From: Cyclobacteriaceae bacterium
GTDB taxonomy: Bacteria; Bacteroidota; Bacteroidia; Cytophagales; Cyclobacteriaceae
NCBI GenBank assembly: GCA_016787645.1
Contig: JAEUUF010000015.1
Span: 267,521 to 331,520, forward strand
Direction of reading: 5' to 3'
Length of the DNA stretch: 64,000 nt
The stretch's first letter is position 1; each line of letters opens with the position of its first letter. Of this stretch, positions 43,338-53,442 are shown in pieces. Made by a program: the position numbers and the translations under genes. The notes beneath the pieces were generated by a model. The model was not told the origin of the DNA and did no database searches. It saw nothing but the letters and a program-made list of their open reading frames with translations.

Positions 43338-43856
43338 ATGAACCGCAACGAATTTCTCCAGCGCAGCCTCATCGGGGGCACGGCGCTGATGCTCCCGGGC
43401 TTTCTGGCCTCCGGGCAACAGGCCCAGGAAAAACCCCCGGCCATAGCGCTGGATATCGTAAAGGAGTTTGTCACAGTTTCCCATGGCAACTTTGCCCGCG
43501 TAAAGGAAATGTTGGAAAATGACCACCTGCTCCTGCACGTATCATACGATTGGGGTGGCGGAGATTATGAATCTGGTATTGAAGCGGCCGGTCACGTCGG
43601 CAACCGCGAGATCGCGACTTATTTGCTTAGTAAAGGTGCCCGCTACAACATTTACCTCGCCTGTATGCTTGGCCACCTGGACACCGTGAAGAATGTGCTG
43701 ACCTTCAACCCCGGCCTGCTCAACTCCAAGGGCCCTCACGGATTTACCATGCTGCATCACGCGAACAAGGGAGGTGACCTCTCCAAACCTGTAGCTGATT
43801 ACCTCACTTCCCTCGGCGCCAAAGAAACCCGAATTGACTTCTACGCAAAGGCCTAA
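43338..43856 (+). CDS. Exported ankyrin-repeat protein
   Basis: The 172-residue protein starts with a hydrophobic leader (MNRNEFLQRSLIGGTALMLP). Three ankyrin repeats are visible (FVTVSHGNFARVKEMLENDH, AAGHVGNREIATYLLSKGAR, ACMLGHLDTVKNVLTFNPGL). Ankyrin repeats bind proteins; no partner is adjacent. The low-complexity CGCCTT tract follows it. Confidence 0.82.
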   Translation: MNRNEFLQRSLIGGTALMLPGFLASGQQAQEKPPAIALDIVKEFVTVSHGNFARVKEMLENDHLLLHVSYDWGGGDYESGIEAAGHVGNREIATYLLSKGARYNIYLACMLGHLDTVKNVLTFNPGLLNSKGPHGFTMLHHANKGGDLSKPVADYLTSLGAKETRIDFYAKA

Positions 43857-43857
43857 C

Positions 43858-43925
43858 CCTTTCCCTTTGCGCCCTACTTCACGCCTTCGCGCCTTACTTC
43901 GCGCCTTTGCGCCTTCGCGTGAGAT
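43858..43925. repeat. Low-complexity cgcctt-word tract
   Basis: About 65 bp of repeated words (ttcacgccttcgcgcctt, acttcgcgcctttgcgcc). Another member of the window's short-word tracts, in the gap between two convergent genes. Confidence 0.75.
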
Positions 43926-43928
43926 CAC

Positions 43929-44519
43929 TCACCCATTCTCTCCCCTCCACCGCTCCGCAAACTTGCTGAGTTCCGGGAAGAATGCTTTGAAATCCGATTC
44001 AAATTCCTGGTAGTTGGTTCGCAGGTCTTCAACCGCTTGCTCCATCTTTGAGTCAAAGCTCGCCCGTCGTGACATACCGGTGAGGGCCCGGTGAATGCCT
44101 TCCACCTCGGCATAATTCAGCAGCCAGTTGCCCCGCGTCATGTAGGGAAGCATTTGCCTGACCTTTTCAGGGAGAATAGGATGGTGCTCTTCCACGAGCC
44201 GGTAAGCGCGCTGGGCATACACGTCCAGTGGTTCATGGGAATATTCCTTCCACCCGGCCGCCAGGAAATGGTCATAGAAGATGTCGACAATGACGGAGGA
44301 GTAATGACGGTAAGAAGGCCAAAGTCGTGTTTTGCTCAGTTTGACAGTTGGGTGTTTGTCCGTGAATTCATCGATCGCGCGATGGAGTTCGATTCCACGG
44401 GCAATACCTTCGCCGAACTGCGTGGTAAGGTCCCTGCCACGGACAAAGTCGCCGATGAAATTCCCGACCATCACCTGGGGATCGTCGCCGGACAGATGGA
44501 GGTGGGCGAGAAAATTCAT
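43929..44519 (-). CDS. acpH: Acyl carrier protein phosphodiesterase-like protein
   Basis: The 196-residue protein has the AcpH start MNFLAHLHLSGDDPQVMVGN with HLHL, then IDEFTDKHPTVK and DIFYDHFLA, matching the DUF479/AcpH fold with its conserved His/Asp residues. AcpH removes the 4'-phosphopantetheine arm from holo-ACP. Several Bacteroidota homologues are annotated this way, but activity is unproven here. Confidence 0.85.
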   Translation of the reverse strand: MNFLAHLHLSGDDPQVMVGNFIGDFVRGRDLTTQFGEGIARGIELHRAIDEFTDKHPTVKLSKTRLWPSYRHYSSVIVDIFYDHFLAAGWKEYSHEPLDVYAQRAYRLVEEHHPILPEKVRQMLPYMTRGNWLLNYAEVEGIHRALTGMSRRASFDSKMEQAVEDLRTNYQEFESDFKAFFPELSKFAERWRGENG

Positions 44520-44623
44520 GCTGCAAGGTACACTTTGGTGGAAACTAAGCGGGTCGTCGGGCGACTGAGAACGGTCATTTTTTCCCAGTCATTTTTTTGA
44601 CACATTTGAACAAACATAAGCGA

Positions 44624-45013
44624 ATGGATACCCTGGCCCGCCTGAGATTGCTGATTTCCCTTGCCAAAGCCGACGGCGAGTTATCGGAAAAGGAACGTAA
44701 CTACATAATTTCAATCGGCCTCGCCAATCACCTCATGGTAGCAGAAATTCTCCCGTTGTTTGTACCGACCGAAGAGCCTTTGCCCGATGTGAAGGTGAAC
44801 AAGGAAGAGACACTGCTGCAATTGATCCAATTAATGCGGATCGATGAGAAACTTTATGCCGAGGAGATGCGCTATTGTGCCCTCGTGGCCGCACGCCTTG
44901 GTTTTCGGGAGGAGGCAGTGTTTGAGTTGTTGCTTAATATCAAGGAAATGGGCGACATGGATAAAACTGCTTTGGTGAAGAGGCTGGAAGAATTTAAGAA
45001 GAGTGTCAAGTAG
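44624..45013 (+). CDS. TerB-like domain protein
   Basis: ATG 44624 gives MDTLARLRLLISLAKADGEL; the upstream start at 44597 is TTG. The 129-residue helical protein resembles the TerB/co-chaperone DjlA N-terminal-like fold: two related helical halves, each with a LAKADGELSEKERNYI / LMRIDEKLYAEEMRYC-type motif. Tellurite-resistance TerB homologues have this shape, but single small proteins of this fold are widespread and their role is unknown. Confidence 0.65.
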   Translation: MDTLARLRLLISLAKADGELSEKERNYIISIGLANHLMVAEILPLFVPTEEPLPDVKVNKEETLLQLIQLMRIDEKLYAEEMRYCALVAARLGFREEAVFELLLNIKEMGDMDKTALVKRLEEFKKSVK

Positions 45014-45048
45014 CTAGGACACACCATCCTCCCATTTGCTACTGTGCT

Positions 45049-46911
45049 CTAAACGTGAATTCCGATAAAGTGCCACCGCCACAAGAAGGCAAGATGGACC
45101 ACTGCACATACGGCGATTAATGAATAGTAAATCCTGAATGGCCATCGTCCTTCTTGATTAAGCCAGATTCGAATGGCTGCAATGACCAATAACAAAACCA
45201 CAAAGGGAAGTACGTAGGTGGTCAATTGCACCTTGGTCCACGATTCGGGTACCCCAAAATAAAAGTCATTGATGTGCCGGGCCAGGTATAGGAAGCCCCC
45301 AAAGAATTGTATGGTATAGAAGATCAGTACTGCGAACACGGGGTAGAGGTACATCATAGGGACCAGCCCATTGCTGAAGTATTCGGAGTTGCTCTTCCTT
45401 CGCCACATCACCCAACCTCGGAACAGCGGCACAAAGATGAAGGTCAGGATGATCACCAATACGATGAAATAGTACTCATTGATCATTACCGGATCGTCAT
45501 ACCAGGCAACCGGTGTAAGACTCACCGGCAAATAAAATCCTGCGAGATTGACATTGGTGTACAACCTTGAAATCCGCCCCTCGATGTCCCGCACGAAGAC
45601 CAGGCGTTGCTCGGGCGCGCGGGTATTTTGAAATATCAGTGAGTCGATCGGGCGATAGTGTTGCCAGGATCCGTTCTGGTAAGTGGTCAGGTCGCCGTCC
45701 TTCGAAACAGAGAGTTCCAACTTGCCCTGGTACAGCGCCAGCAAATCTTCAATGCTGCGATGATTGTAGCGTTCACTCCGGTAGACGCCGGCAAACTCAG
45801 CAAGATCTATTTTTATCTCCGGAAACGAGGCGACATAGTTTGGCTGCGGAAAAATCCGTTCAAAGACTTTGGTTCGGAATAACTCGAGGAAATTATCGGT
45901 TTGCGTATTGGTGGTGATGAACAACCCAACTTGCTGCTCCGGAAAGAGGACCAGCTCAGACAGAAAGCCGGTGAACGCGCCTCCTTTGGCAACACCTCGG
46001 TGGCCATTAATGATCTGTTCTTCCATCCCGAGCGTGTAGCCCATAAGCAGGTCATGGCTGCTGAACTGACGTTTGAACAACTTGTTCATCGACGTTGATG
46101 AGAGAAGTTTGCCCGAAGGCCTCAGCAGTTCTTGAACCAGTTTCTTCATATCGGCCAAGCATGAAAGGGCGCTGCCAGCAGGGGTGGCATGCCGTGGATA
46201 GCAAGTGACATTTTCATAAGTATCCCTGATCCGGTAGCCATGGGCATACTGCAGGAGTTCCTCATAATTATCCGGCAATGCGTAGGTCGTCCTGATCATG
46301 CCCAGGGGCTGGAAGATATTTTCTGTCACGTATTGCCTGAATTCCTTCCCGCTCACCCGCTCGACGATGTGACCGGCCAGCGCATAACCGTAGTTCGAGT
46401 AGTTGATTTCCTTGCCGGGTGACTGAAAGGAGGGAGGCAAGTACTCACGGAGGTGTTCACCCAGCGGCTTGACGTCTTCTTCACTTCGCGCCAGGTATCC
46501 GATGACTCGATCATCAAGTCCCGCAGTGTGGGTCAGCAAATCGAACAAGGTAATCGGGCGACCTGGAGGTGCGGTGGCAAATCCTTCCAGGTAAGTGTTT
46601 ACATCCGAATAAAGGTCAAGTTTTCCTTTCTCTACTTGTTGTAAGACGGCAATCACCGTAAACACTTTTCCTACAGAGCCCAATTGGAAGAGTGTAGTGG
46701 TGTCGGCTGGAATACTCTTCTCGACGTTGGCGAATCCATAGGTGGCTGAGAACGAACTGTCACCTTTTATCATCACTAAGCCCAAGCCCGGAACCAACTT
46801 TTCCTTCATGCCTGCTTGCACCAGCGAATCGCAAAACTGATTCAGCTTGATGAATTGGGGTTGAGCCAACGTCAGATGGGGAATCAGTATCAGGAGGAGC
46901 AGCTTCTTCAT
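45049..46911 (-). CDS. Serine hydrolase (beta-lactamase / class C family) with C-terminal membrane helices
   Basis: The 620-residue protein has a signal peptide (MKKLLLLILIPHLTLAQP), a penicillin-binding-protein-like domain with SxxK (S79-V-G-K82 in FQLGSVGKVF) and YSN (INYSNYGYALAG), and four predicted helices after residue ~480 (IVLVIILTFIFVPLFRGWV; FAVLIFYTIQFFGGFLYLA). The fold hydrolyses beta-lactams, esters or D-peptides in different members; the C-terminal membrane domain is typical of Bacteroidota homologues. Resistance function should not be assumed. Confidence 0.9.
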   Translation of the reverse strand: MKKLLLLILIPHLTLAQPQFIKLNQFCDSLVQAGMKEKLVPGLGLVMIKGDSSFSATYGFANVEKSIPADTTTLFQLGSVGKVFTVIAVLQQVEKGKLDLYSDVNTYLEGFATAPPGRPITLFDLLTHTAGLDDRVIGYLARSEEDVKPLGEHLREYLPPSFQSPGKEINYSNYGYALAGHIVERVSGKEFRQYVTENIFQPLGMIRTTYALPDNYEELLQYAHGYRIRDTYENVTCYPRHATPAGSALSCLADMKKLVQELLRPSGKLLSSTSMNKLFKRQFSSHDLLMGYTLGMEEQIINGHRGVAKGGAFTGFLSELVLFPEQQVGLFITTNTQTDNFLELFRTKVFERIFPQPNYVASFPEIKIDLAEFAGVYRSERYNHRSIEDLLALYQGKLELSVSKDGDLTTYQNGSWQHYRPIDSLIFQNTRAPEQRLVFVRDIEGRISRLYTNVNLAGFYLPVSLTPVAWYDDPVMINEYYFIVLVIILTFIFVPLFRGWVMWRRKSNSEYFSNGLVPMMYLYPVFAVLIFYTIQFFGGFLYLARHINDFYFGVPESWTKVQLTTYVLPFVVLLLVIAAIRIWLNQEGRWPFRIYYSLIAVCAVVHLAFLWRWHFIGIHV

Positions 46912-47070
46912 CGGTACTAGGTATTACAATATACCGGAACGAGGCTTGTGGATTAAGGTTGTCGGAATTCGCATGAAGGGCAGTGGACTGGTTAAGATTA
47001 CGGGCAAAACCGATGGAATTTCACCTTGGCGCATCTTGCGGTGGCGCTCCCTGAGAGACGGAATTTTGGC

Positions 47071-47078
47071 TACTTTTG
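47071..47078 (+). promoter_or_regulatory. Putative -7 element (TACTTTTG) of lepA
   Basis: TACTTTTG fits TAnnTTTG and lies 31 bp before the lepA start. The -33 box is not clear. Confidence 0.5.
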
Positions 47079-47109
47079 CACCTCAATTTAGGCTGACTTT
47101 ACCCCGGGA

Positions 47110-48894
47110 ATGGAAAATATCCGCAACTTCTGCATCATCGCCCATATCGATCACGGCAAAAGCACCTTGGCTGACCGCCTGCTCGAGTACACCGGTACCC
47201 TTACCGACCGGCAGATGCAGGCCCAGGTATTGGATAACATGGACCTGGAGCGTGAAAAGGGTATCACGATCAAGGCCCACGCGATCCAAATGAGCTATCA
47301 GCTCAATGGCAAGGACTATATCCTTAATCTTATTGATACGCCAGGTCACGTGGACTTCTCTTATGAAGTCTCTCGTTCGATTGCCGCCTGCGAAGGGGCG
47401 CTGCTGATCGTAGACGCAGCCCAGGGCATTCAGGCCCAGACGATATCCAATCTTTACCTGGCCCTGGAGCATAACCTGACTATTATCCCGGTTCTTAACA
47501 AGATTGACCTTCCCGCTGCCATGCCGGAGGAAGTGACGGATCAGATCGTTGACCTCATCGGTTGCACTCGTGAGTCAGTGCTCAAGGCCAGCGCAAAAGA
47601 AGGAATTGGAATCAAAGAAATCCTGCAAGCGGTGGTCGATCGTGTTCCAGCCCCAAAAGGCGACCCCAAGGCCCCACTCCAGGCCATGATCTTCGACTCG
47701 GTCTTCAATTCCTTTCGGGGAATCGAAGTCTACTTCCGCGTATTCAATGGGACCATTCGCAAAAATGACCGCATCAAGTTTGTCAACGTAGGTACGGAAC
47801 ACAATGCCGACGAGATCGGTGTACTCAAGCTCGACAAACACCCGCGCACAGAAATCGCGGCGGGTAACGTGGGCTACCTCATTTCGGGAATCAAAGTAGC
47901 CAAGGAAGTAAAGGTGGGAGACACCATCACTCAGGTCGATAATCCTGGCCCCGCTATCAAGGGTTTTGAGGATGTGAAGCCCATGGTCTTTGCCGGAATC
48001 TATCCGGTAGACACACATGAGTTTGAGGAGCTTCGTGCCTCGATGGAGAAACTTCAACTGAACGATGCATCGCTCGTATGGGAGCCGGAGACCTCCGCGG
48101 CGCTCGGATTCGGTTTTCGCTGCGGATTCCTGGGGATGCTCCACATGGAAATCATCCAGGAGCGCCTGGAGCGTGAATTCGGAATGACGGTGATCACCAC
48201 GGTTCCTTCCGTTCAGTTTCGCGCCCTCCTTACCAACGGTAAGATCATCGAAATCAACGCGCCGTCGGAAATGCCGAACCCTACGCACCTCGAGATGATC
48301 GAAGAGCCCTACATCACGGCACAGATCATTACCAAATCGGAATACATCGGGGCCATCATCGGGTTGTGCATGGACAAGCGCGGGATCATTAAAAACCAGA
48401 TGTACCTCACCAGCGATCGGGTGGAGCTGACCTTTGATATGCCCCTGGCCGAGATTGTATTCGATTTCTACGACAAGCTGAAGACCATTTCACGCGGGTA
48501 TGCTTCATTGGACTACCACCTGATTGGTTTCCGCGAAAGCGATATGGTGAAACTCGACGTTCAACTGAACAGCGAGAAGGTAGACGCGCTTTCGGCTATT
48601 GTGCACCGTGACAAGGCTTATGAGTGGGGGAGGAAATTGTGTGAGAAACTGAAAGAGCTGATCCCCCGCCACATGTTCGAGGTAGCCATCCAGGCAACGA
48701 TCGGTCAAAAGATCATTGCGCGGGAAACGGTAAGCGCGATGCGGAAGAACGTACTCGCCAAATGTTACGGCGGGGATATTTCCCGCAAACGCAAACTGCT
48801 TGAGAAGCAGAAAAAAGGAAAGAAGCGCATGCGCCAGGTAGGCTCTGTGGAAATCCCGCAGGAGGCATTCATGGCCGTGTTAAAGATTGAATAA
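47110..48894 (+). CDS. lepA: Elongation factor 4
   Basis: The 594-residue translational GTPase has the G1 motif [10 protein letters not shown]3 DTPGHVDF and G4 NKIDLPAA, then the LepA-specific domain order and the C-terminal lysine-rich end ([20 protein letters not shown]). EF4 acts on stalled ribosomes and can back-translocate tRNAs. It is followed by folD with a 16-bp gap, a possible operon. Confidence 0.98.
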   Translation: MENIRNFCIIAHIDHGKSTLADRLLEYTGTLTDRQMQAQVLDNMDLEREKGITIKAHAIQMSYQLNGKDYILNLIDTPGHVDFSYEVSRSIAACEGALLIVDAAQGIQAQTISNLYLALEHNLTIIPVLNKIDLPAAMPEEVTDQIVDLIGCTRESVLKASAKEGIGIKEILQAVVDRVPAPKGDPKAPLQAMIFDSVFNSFRGIEVYFRVFNGTIRKNDRIKFVNVGTEHNADEIGVLKLDKHPRTEIAAGNVGYLISGIKVAKEVKVGDTITQVDNPGPAIKGFEDVKPMVFAGIYPVDTHEFEELRASMEKLQLNDASLVWEPETSAALGFGFRCGFLGMLHMEIIQERLEREFGMTVITTVPSVQFRALLTNGKIIEINAPSEMPNPTHLEMIEEPYITAQIITKSEYIGAIIGLCMDKRGIIKNQMYLTSDRVELTFDMPLAEIVFDFYDKLKTISRGYASLDYHLIGFRESDMVKLDVQLNSEKVDALSAIVHRDKAYEWGRKLCEKLKELIPRHMFEVAIQATIGQKIIARETVSAMRKNVLAKCYGGDISRKRKLLEKQKKGKKRMRQVGSVEIPQEAFMAVLKIE

Positions 48895-48910
48895 TCCCCG
48901 GACGATCACC

Positions 48911-49804
48911 ATGACGGATACATCCACCAAATCTTACACGCTGATCGACGGCCGCAAAATTGCCGGGGAGATCAAGCAGGAAATTGCCGATAAGGTAGTT
49001 GAACGCCGGCAGGCCGGGAAGAAGATTCCCCACCTCGCCTTTATCCTGGTCGGCGATGATGGCGCAAGCCAGACATACGTGGACCACAAGGTCAAAGCGT
49101 GCAAAGATGTAGGTTATCACTATACCATGATGCGGTTTGCCGATACGATCTCGGAAGAGAAGCTCAGCAAACATATCACCGCGGTAAATAACGATGACGA
49201 TGTGGATGGCTTCATCGTACAGTTGCCTTTGCCCTCACACATTTCCGTCGAACGCATCACGGACAAGATTCGCCCGGACAAGGATGTCGACGGTTTCACC
49301 AACCGAAACTTTGGCAGCATTATTTCCAAGGTGCCCCTGTTGATGCCAGCAACTCCTTTTGGAGTGATGGAACTCCTGCGTCGGTATAACATCCAGACCG
49401 AAGGCAAGAATTGTGTGGTCGTGGGTGCCAGCCGCATCGCCGGAGCGCCCCTTAGCATGATGCTGGTGGAGCAAGGTCATGCCACCGTAACCATCTGTCA
49501 CAAATACACCCAAAACCTGAAGGACTACACCCAGCATGCTGACATCCTTCTCGTGGCGGTTGGTAAACCTGGCTTGGTGACTGCCGATATGGTCAAAGAA
49601 GGCGCCGTGGTTATTGATATTGGCACTACCAAGGTCGACGACCCGAGCAAGCCCAATGGCTTTAGCATCAAGGGAGATGTGGATTTCAAAAACGTGGCAC
49701 CGAAGTGCACGTTCATCACGCCCGTCCCCGGTGGAGTAGGCCCCATGACGATCGCTTCGCTGTTGCTCAATACCCTCCGTGCCACCGAACTACGCCATCC
49801 TTAG
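48911..49804 (+). CDS. folD: Bifunctional methylenetetrahydrofolate dehydrogenase/cyclohydrolase
   Basis: ATG 48911 is preferred; the frame is open from a TTG 24 bp upstream. The 297-residue FolD has FILVGDDGASQTYVDHKVKA (with the catalytic lysine), GFIVQLPLPSH, PATPFGVMELL, VVVGASRIAGAP (NADP-binding; usually VVGRS) and PVPGGVGPMTIA. It interconverts 5,10-methylene-, methenyl- and 10-formyl-THF. Confidence 0.97.
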   Translation: MTDTSTKSYTLIDGRKIAGEIKQEIADKVVERRQAGKKIPHLAFILVGDDGASQTYVDHKVKACKDVGYHYTMMRFADTISEEKLSKHITAVNNDDDVDGFIVQLPLPSHISVERITDKIRPDKDVDGFTNRNFGSIISKVPLLMPATPFGVMELLRRYNIQTEGKNCVVVGASRIAGAPLSMMLVEQGHATVTICHKYTQNLKDYTQHADILLVAVGKPGLVTADMVKEGAVVIDIGTTKVDDPSKPNGFSIKGDVDFKNVAPKCTFITPVPGGVGPMTIASLLLNTLRATELRHP

Positions 49805-49842
49805 TTAATATTGGTGCAGCCGTGTCAGGGTTCATGATCGAA

Positions 49843-49912
49843 CACCCAGACACTAAACGCCAACACTTCAATACTTCAACACATCAACACCTCAGCACCT
49901 CAACACATTCTA
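49843..49912. repeat. Short-word repeat tract (caacacttca / tcaacacatc / ctcagcacctcaacac)
   Basis: About 70 bp of 8-10 bp words (acacttcaata, acttcaacac, acatcaacacc, tcagcacctcaac) precede queE and reach to within 7 bp of its start codon, so this tract forms the leader or promoter region of that gene. Confidence 0.8.
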
Positions 49913-49918
49913 CCCCTG

Positions 49919-50500
49919 ATGGAGGACTTCCTCACCCTCCAGGGTGAAGGATATTACCAGGGAACTTCAGCCTATTTCCTGCGCCTTGGCGGCTGTGATG
50001 TGGGCTGCGTATGGTGTGATGTGAAGGAGTCTTGGCCGGCTGAAAAGCACCCGCTGGTGTCAACGGAAATCATGGCTGACCGCGCTGCCCAGAGTGGGGC
50101 ACCTATCGCCGTAGTTACCGGGGGAGAACCTGGGATGTATAATCTTTCAGGATTGACGGCCGCACTCAAACAAAGAGGCCTCCGCACTCACCTTGAGACT
50201 TCAGGTGCCTATCCGATTACCGGCGAGTGGGATTGGGTATGCCTTTCACCCAAGAAATTCAAACAGCCAGATGCTACAAGCTATGGCAAAGCCGACGAAC
50301 TGAAGGTAGTGGTGTATCATCCCAGCGATTTGGCGTGGGCAGAGAAAGAAGCAACACACGTTCGACCGGCATGCCGTTTGTACCTGCAGCCGGAATGGTC
50401 CCGGGAAAAGGAAATGGTTCCGCTCATCATTGACTATATAAAGCGGAACCCGAAATGGCGCATTTCCCTGCAGGTCCACAAGTACTTAAATATTCCCTGA
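49919..50500 (+). CDS. queE: 7-carboxy-7-deazaguanine synthase QueE (radical SAM)
   Basis: The 193-residue radical SAM enzyme begins MEDFLTLQGEGYYQGTSAYF and carries the cluster motif CxxxCxxC as C-DVG-C-VW-C. VVTGGEPGMYNLSG and LETSGAYPITGEWDWVCLSP complete the family pattern. It converts 6-carboxytetrahydropterin to CDG in queuosine synthesis. The N-terminus is short: the leader is replaced by the word-repeat tract. queD, the preceding step, lies 3 kb downstream. Confidence 0.94.
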   Translation: MEDFLTLQGEGYYQGTSAYFLRLGGCDVGCVWCDVKESWPAEKHPLVSTEIMADRAAQSGAPIAVVTGGEPGMYNLSGLTAALKQRGLRTHLETSGAYPITGEWDWVCLSPKKFKQPDATSYGKADELKVVVYHPSDLAWAEKEATHVRPACRLYLQPEWSREKEMVPLIIDYIKRNPKWRISLQVHKYLNIP

Positions 50501-50535
50501 CGCGTTTAGTGATCGTTAGACTATCTTCACGCGGT

Positions 50536-52446
50536 ATGAGATACTGGTTTTTTGTTTTTGTGCTGTTGGCAATTGACGCGAAGGCTCAGTCATCCCTCTG
50601 TACCACCAACAAGAAGTCCATTGAATTATACACCGAAGCGGACAACTACCGGGTGCGTGGCCAATATCGTGAAGCGATGGATCTGCTCAACCAGGCTGTC
50701 GCGAAGGATCGCAACTTCTGCGAAGCCTATTTCCGCCAGGGAATCATCCTGAAAGCAGTTCGTGACTATCCCCAAGCCACCAAAGTGTTCATGATTGGTC
50801 TGAACACCACCAATGATCCCAAGAAGCAAAAGGCCTTCTTCTATGAACTGGGTGACAACTACCTCCTCGAAGGAAATTACACACGTGCGCTGGAGTTCCT
50901 GGATCGCTACCTGGAGTCTGAGATCCTGAACAAGCCTAAAATGGAACAAGCCATGATCTGGAAGCGCAATGCGCAGTTTGCCCTGCGAAACAAAAAAGTC
51001 ACCTCCGAATTTCTTCCCCGGAAACTCCCCGATACAGTCAATGCCTTCGCGATGCAATACTTTCCCGTCATGACCGCCGACGAACAGGAGTTGATCTTTA
51101 CGCGTCGGGTAGGTGGCGGCGACAACGATGATGAGGACCTTGTGGTATGCCGAAAAGATTCCCTCGGTCGGTGGCAGCCACCGGTGTCGCTTTCCCCAAA
51201 CATCAACAGTCCCATGAATGAAGGCACCTGCACCATCTCAGCAGATGGCCGACAGTTGATTTTTACCTCCTGCATCGGGCGGAGGGGTTTTGGGAGTTGC
51301 GACCTCTTTGAAAGCCGAAAGGTCGGCGACGAGTGGACGCGCCCGGTCAACCTTGGTCCTGAAGTAAATTCACCTGCATGGGAGTCACAACCCTCACTTT
51401 CTTCGGATGGACGGACGCTTTTTTTTGTATCGGACCGTCGCGGCGGACTGGGTAAAAAAGACATTTATGTTTCTTACAAACTGGAGAATGGGCGTTGGAC
51501 CAAAGCCGAAAATCTCGGAGACAAAATCAATACGCCTTACGATGAAATCAGTCCCTTTATCCATGTCAACGGACGAACGCTCTTTGTGGCGAGCAACGGT
51601 TTACCTGGCTTCGGAGGGTATGATCTCTACCGCAGTGATTATGAGAATGGAGCCTGGACGGCGATGGAAAACTTCGGCTCGCCTGTCAATAACCATGAAG
51701 ATCAATTCTCTCTCTTCATCACGCGTGACGGTCAGCGGGGATTCTACTCCCATGAAGACAATAACAAAGTCAACTCATCGATCTTGTTTGAGATTAGCGT
51801 GCCGGCTGAACTCCAACTGAAATACAAAAGCAACTACGTCAAAGGAATTGTTCGGGACGCCCAAACCAAAAAGCCGCTGGGTGCCAGGGTGGAGTTGTTC
51901 AACATCAACAAGAATGTGCTGACATCCTATGTTCAAGCTGACTCGGTAACGGGTGAGTACCTGATGGTATTGACCCAGGGGGCCGACTATGCGCTTTATG
52001 TTTCTCATCCGGGGTACCTTTTCAAGAGTCTCAATTTCAATTACGAAGTACAGGAGAACCTGGTCCCGATACTCCTGGATGTCAACCTGGACGGTGTCAA
52101 AACCGGGGCTTCGGCTGTCCTGAACAACATCTTCTTTGACTTGAATAAATATGACCTGAAGGAAAAGTCAGTGACCGAGTTGGATAAAGTGATTCGGTTC
52201 TTGACCGACAACCCTTCGATCCGGGTTGAGATCAGTGGACACACCGATAACCTGGGTACCGCCGCTTACAATCTTCAACTCTCACTGAAACGAGCGCAGG
52301 CCGTGTCTTCCTACCTGGTGACCCATGGCATCGACCAGGGCCGCGTGACGCAGAAAGGGTATGGCGCCCAGAAACCGTTGGCACCGAACGATACGGAAGA
52401 GAATCGGCAAATCAACCGACGAATTGAGTTTCGGTTGATCCGGTAG
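50536..52446 (+). CDS. OmpA-family protein with TPR, PD40 propeller and carboxypeptidase-like domains
   Basis: ATG 50536 opens a signal peptide (MRYWFFVFVLLAIDAKAQ). Order of domains: a TPR-like helical region (~20-150), PD40/WD40-like repeats (DEQELIFTRRVGGGDNDD; TLFFVSDRRGGLGKKDIY; TLFVASNGLPGFGGYDLYR), a beta-sandwich at ~430-510 (GIVRDAQTKKPLGARVELFN), then the OmpA peptidoglycan-binding domain (IFFDLNKYDLKEKSVTELDK; ISGHTDNLGTAAYN). This architecture is typical of Bacteroidota outer-membrane scaffold proteins such as gliding or secretion-associated SprE/PorE-type relatives. The exact role is uncertain. Confidence 0.93.
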   Translation: MRYWFFVFVLLAIDAKAQSSLCTTNKKSIELYTEADNYRVRGQYREAMDLLNQAVAKDRNFCEAYFRQGIILKAVRDYPQATKVFMIGLNTTNDPKKQKAFFYELGDNYLLEGNYTRALEFLDRYLESEILNKPKMEQAMIWKRNAQFALRNKKVTSEFLPRKLPDTVNAFAMQYFPVMTADEQELIFTRRVGGGDNDDEDLVVCRKDSLGRWQPPVSLSPNINSPMNEGTCTISADGRQLIFTSCIGRRGFGSCDLFESRKVGDEWTRPVNLGPEVNSPAWESQPSLSSDGRTLFFVSDRRGGLGKKDIYVSYKLENGRWTKAENLGDKINTPYDEISPFIHVNGRTLFVASNGLPGFGGYDLYRSDYENGAWTAMENFGSPVNNHEDQFSLFITRDGQRGFYSHEDNNKVNSSILFEISVPAELQLKYKSNYVKGIVRDAQTKKPLGARVELFNINKNVLTSYVQADSVTGEYLMVLTQGADYALYVSHPGYLFKSLNFNYEVQENLVPILLDVNLDGVKTGASAVLNNIFFDLNKYDLKEKSVTELDKVIRFLTDNPSIRVEISGHTDNLGTAAYNLQLSLKRAQAVSSYLVTHGIDQGRVTQKGYGAQKPLAPNDTEENRQINRRIEFRLIR

Positions 52447-52449
52447 CGA

Positions 52450-53415
52450 TCATGATAAAGGCAATTTCATCAGGTAGTTCCGGACGTAATCCGTTGTGCC
52501 TTCTTCCAGCGAGTGAAATGGTTTAGTGTAGCCAATCGAACGCAGTTTCCCCATAGCTGCTTCCGTGAAGTACTGGTACTTGTCACGTATGTCTTCGGGC
52601 GTGTCGATAAATTCGATGGCTTCCTTCTTATCCATCGCGCGGAAAACGGCGCGCACCAGGTCAAGGAAGGTGCGGGCCTTGCCTGACCCTAGATTGTAGA
52701 TCCCTGAATTTTTTCGGTGATGCATAAGCCAATAGCAGACGTCCACTACGTCAAGCACATACACGAAATCGCGCATCTGCTCACCGTCCTTGAAGTCCGG
52801 ATGGTGCGAGCGAAACAATTTCATTTTCCCGGTCTTCAGAATCTGGTTATAGGCATGCCAGATCACTGAAGCCATGCGACCTTTATGATATTCATTCGGG
52901 CCGTATACATTGAAGAATTTGAGGCCGGCCCAGAAGAGGGGCTTTTGTTCCTGCTGCAATGCCCACACATCAAAGTCCTGTTTGGATTGTCCATAGGGAT
53001 TCAGGGGCTTGAGTTTCGGAATGAGCGACTCATCGTCAGAATAGCCCAATTCTCCCAACCCATAGGTGGCCGCAGACGAGGCGTAGATGAGGGGAATCTG
53101 GTAGCGAATGCACCGGGTCCACAAATCCTTGGTGTATTGCGTATTGAACCGGTTCAACTTTTCCTTGTCAAACTCGCTGGTATCGGTAATCGCTCCGATG
53201 TGGAAGACGAACTCTACAAGTTCCTCGTTCTTGTCGAGCCACTCCATCAACTCACCGATGGCTACTCGCTCCTTGATTTTCAGGCCTTCGAGGTTTTTGT
53301 TGCGGACGGGGTCATCAAACGAATCGACAGCCACGATGGCATTGAAATTCTCCTGGTTCAGTTTGCGGACAAGGCAGCTGCCGATAAAGCCGGCGGCACC
53401 GGTAACGACGATCAT
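52450..53415 (-). CDS. hldD: ADP-L-glycero-D-manno-heptose-6-epimerase
   Basis: The 321-residue short-chain epimerase has the dinucleotide motif VTGAAGFIGS at the N-terminus, YASSAATYG and the catalytic NPYGQSK (Y-x3-K). KFFNVYGPNEYHKG is typical of HldD. It makes the heptose precursor of the LPS inner core. It is divergent from queD with about 50 bp between starts. Together with lpxB it points to an LPS-bearing envelope. Confidence 0.93.
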   Translation of the reverse strand: MIVVTGAAGFIGSCLVRKLNQENFNAIVAVDSFDDPVRNKNLEGLKIKERVAIGELMEWLDKNEELVEFVFHIGAITDTSEFDKEKLNRFNTQYTKDLWTRCIRYQIPLIYASSAATYGLGELGYSDDESLIPKLKPLNPYGQSKQDFDVWALQQEQKPLFWAGLKFFNVYGPNEYHKGRMASVIWHAYNQILKTGKMKLFRSHHPDFKDGEQMRDFVYVLDVVDVCYWLMHHRKNSGIYNLGSGKARTFLDLVRAVFRAMDKKEAIEFIDTPEDIRDKYQYFTEAAMGKLRSIGYTKPFHSLEEGTTDYVRNYLMKLPLS

Positions 53416-53442
53416 TCGGGTAAGGTTTGCTGCAAGTTAATG

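Noticed and set aside
45049-46911. Antibiotic-resistance beta-lactamase call.
   Set aside because: The SxxK and YSN motifs and the C-terminal membrane helices fit the broad serine-hydrolase family; nothing ties it to beta-lactam hydrolysis.
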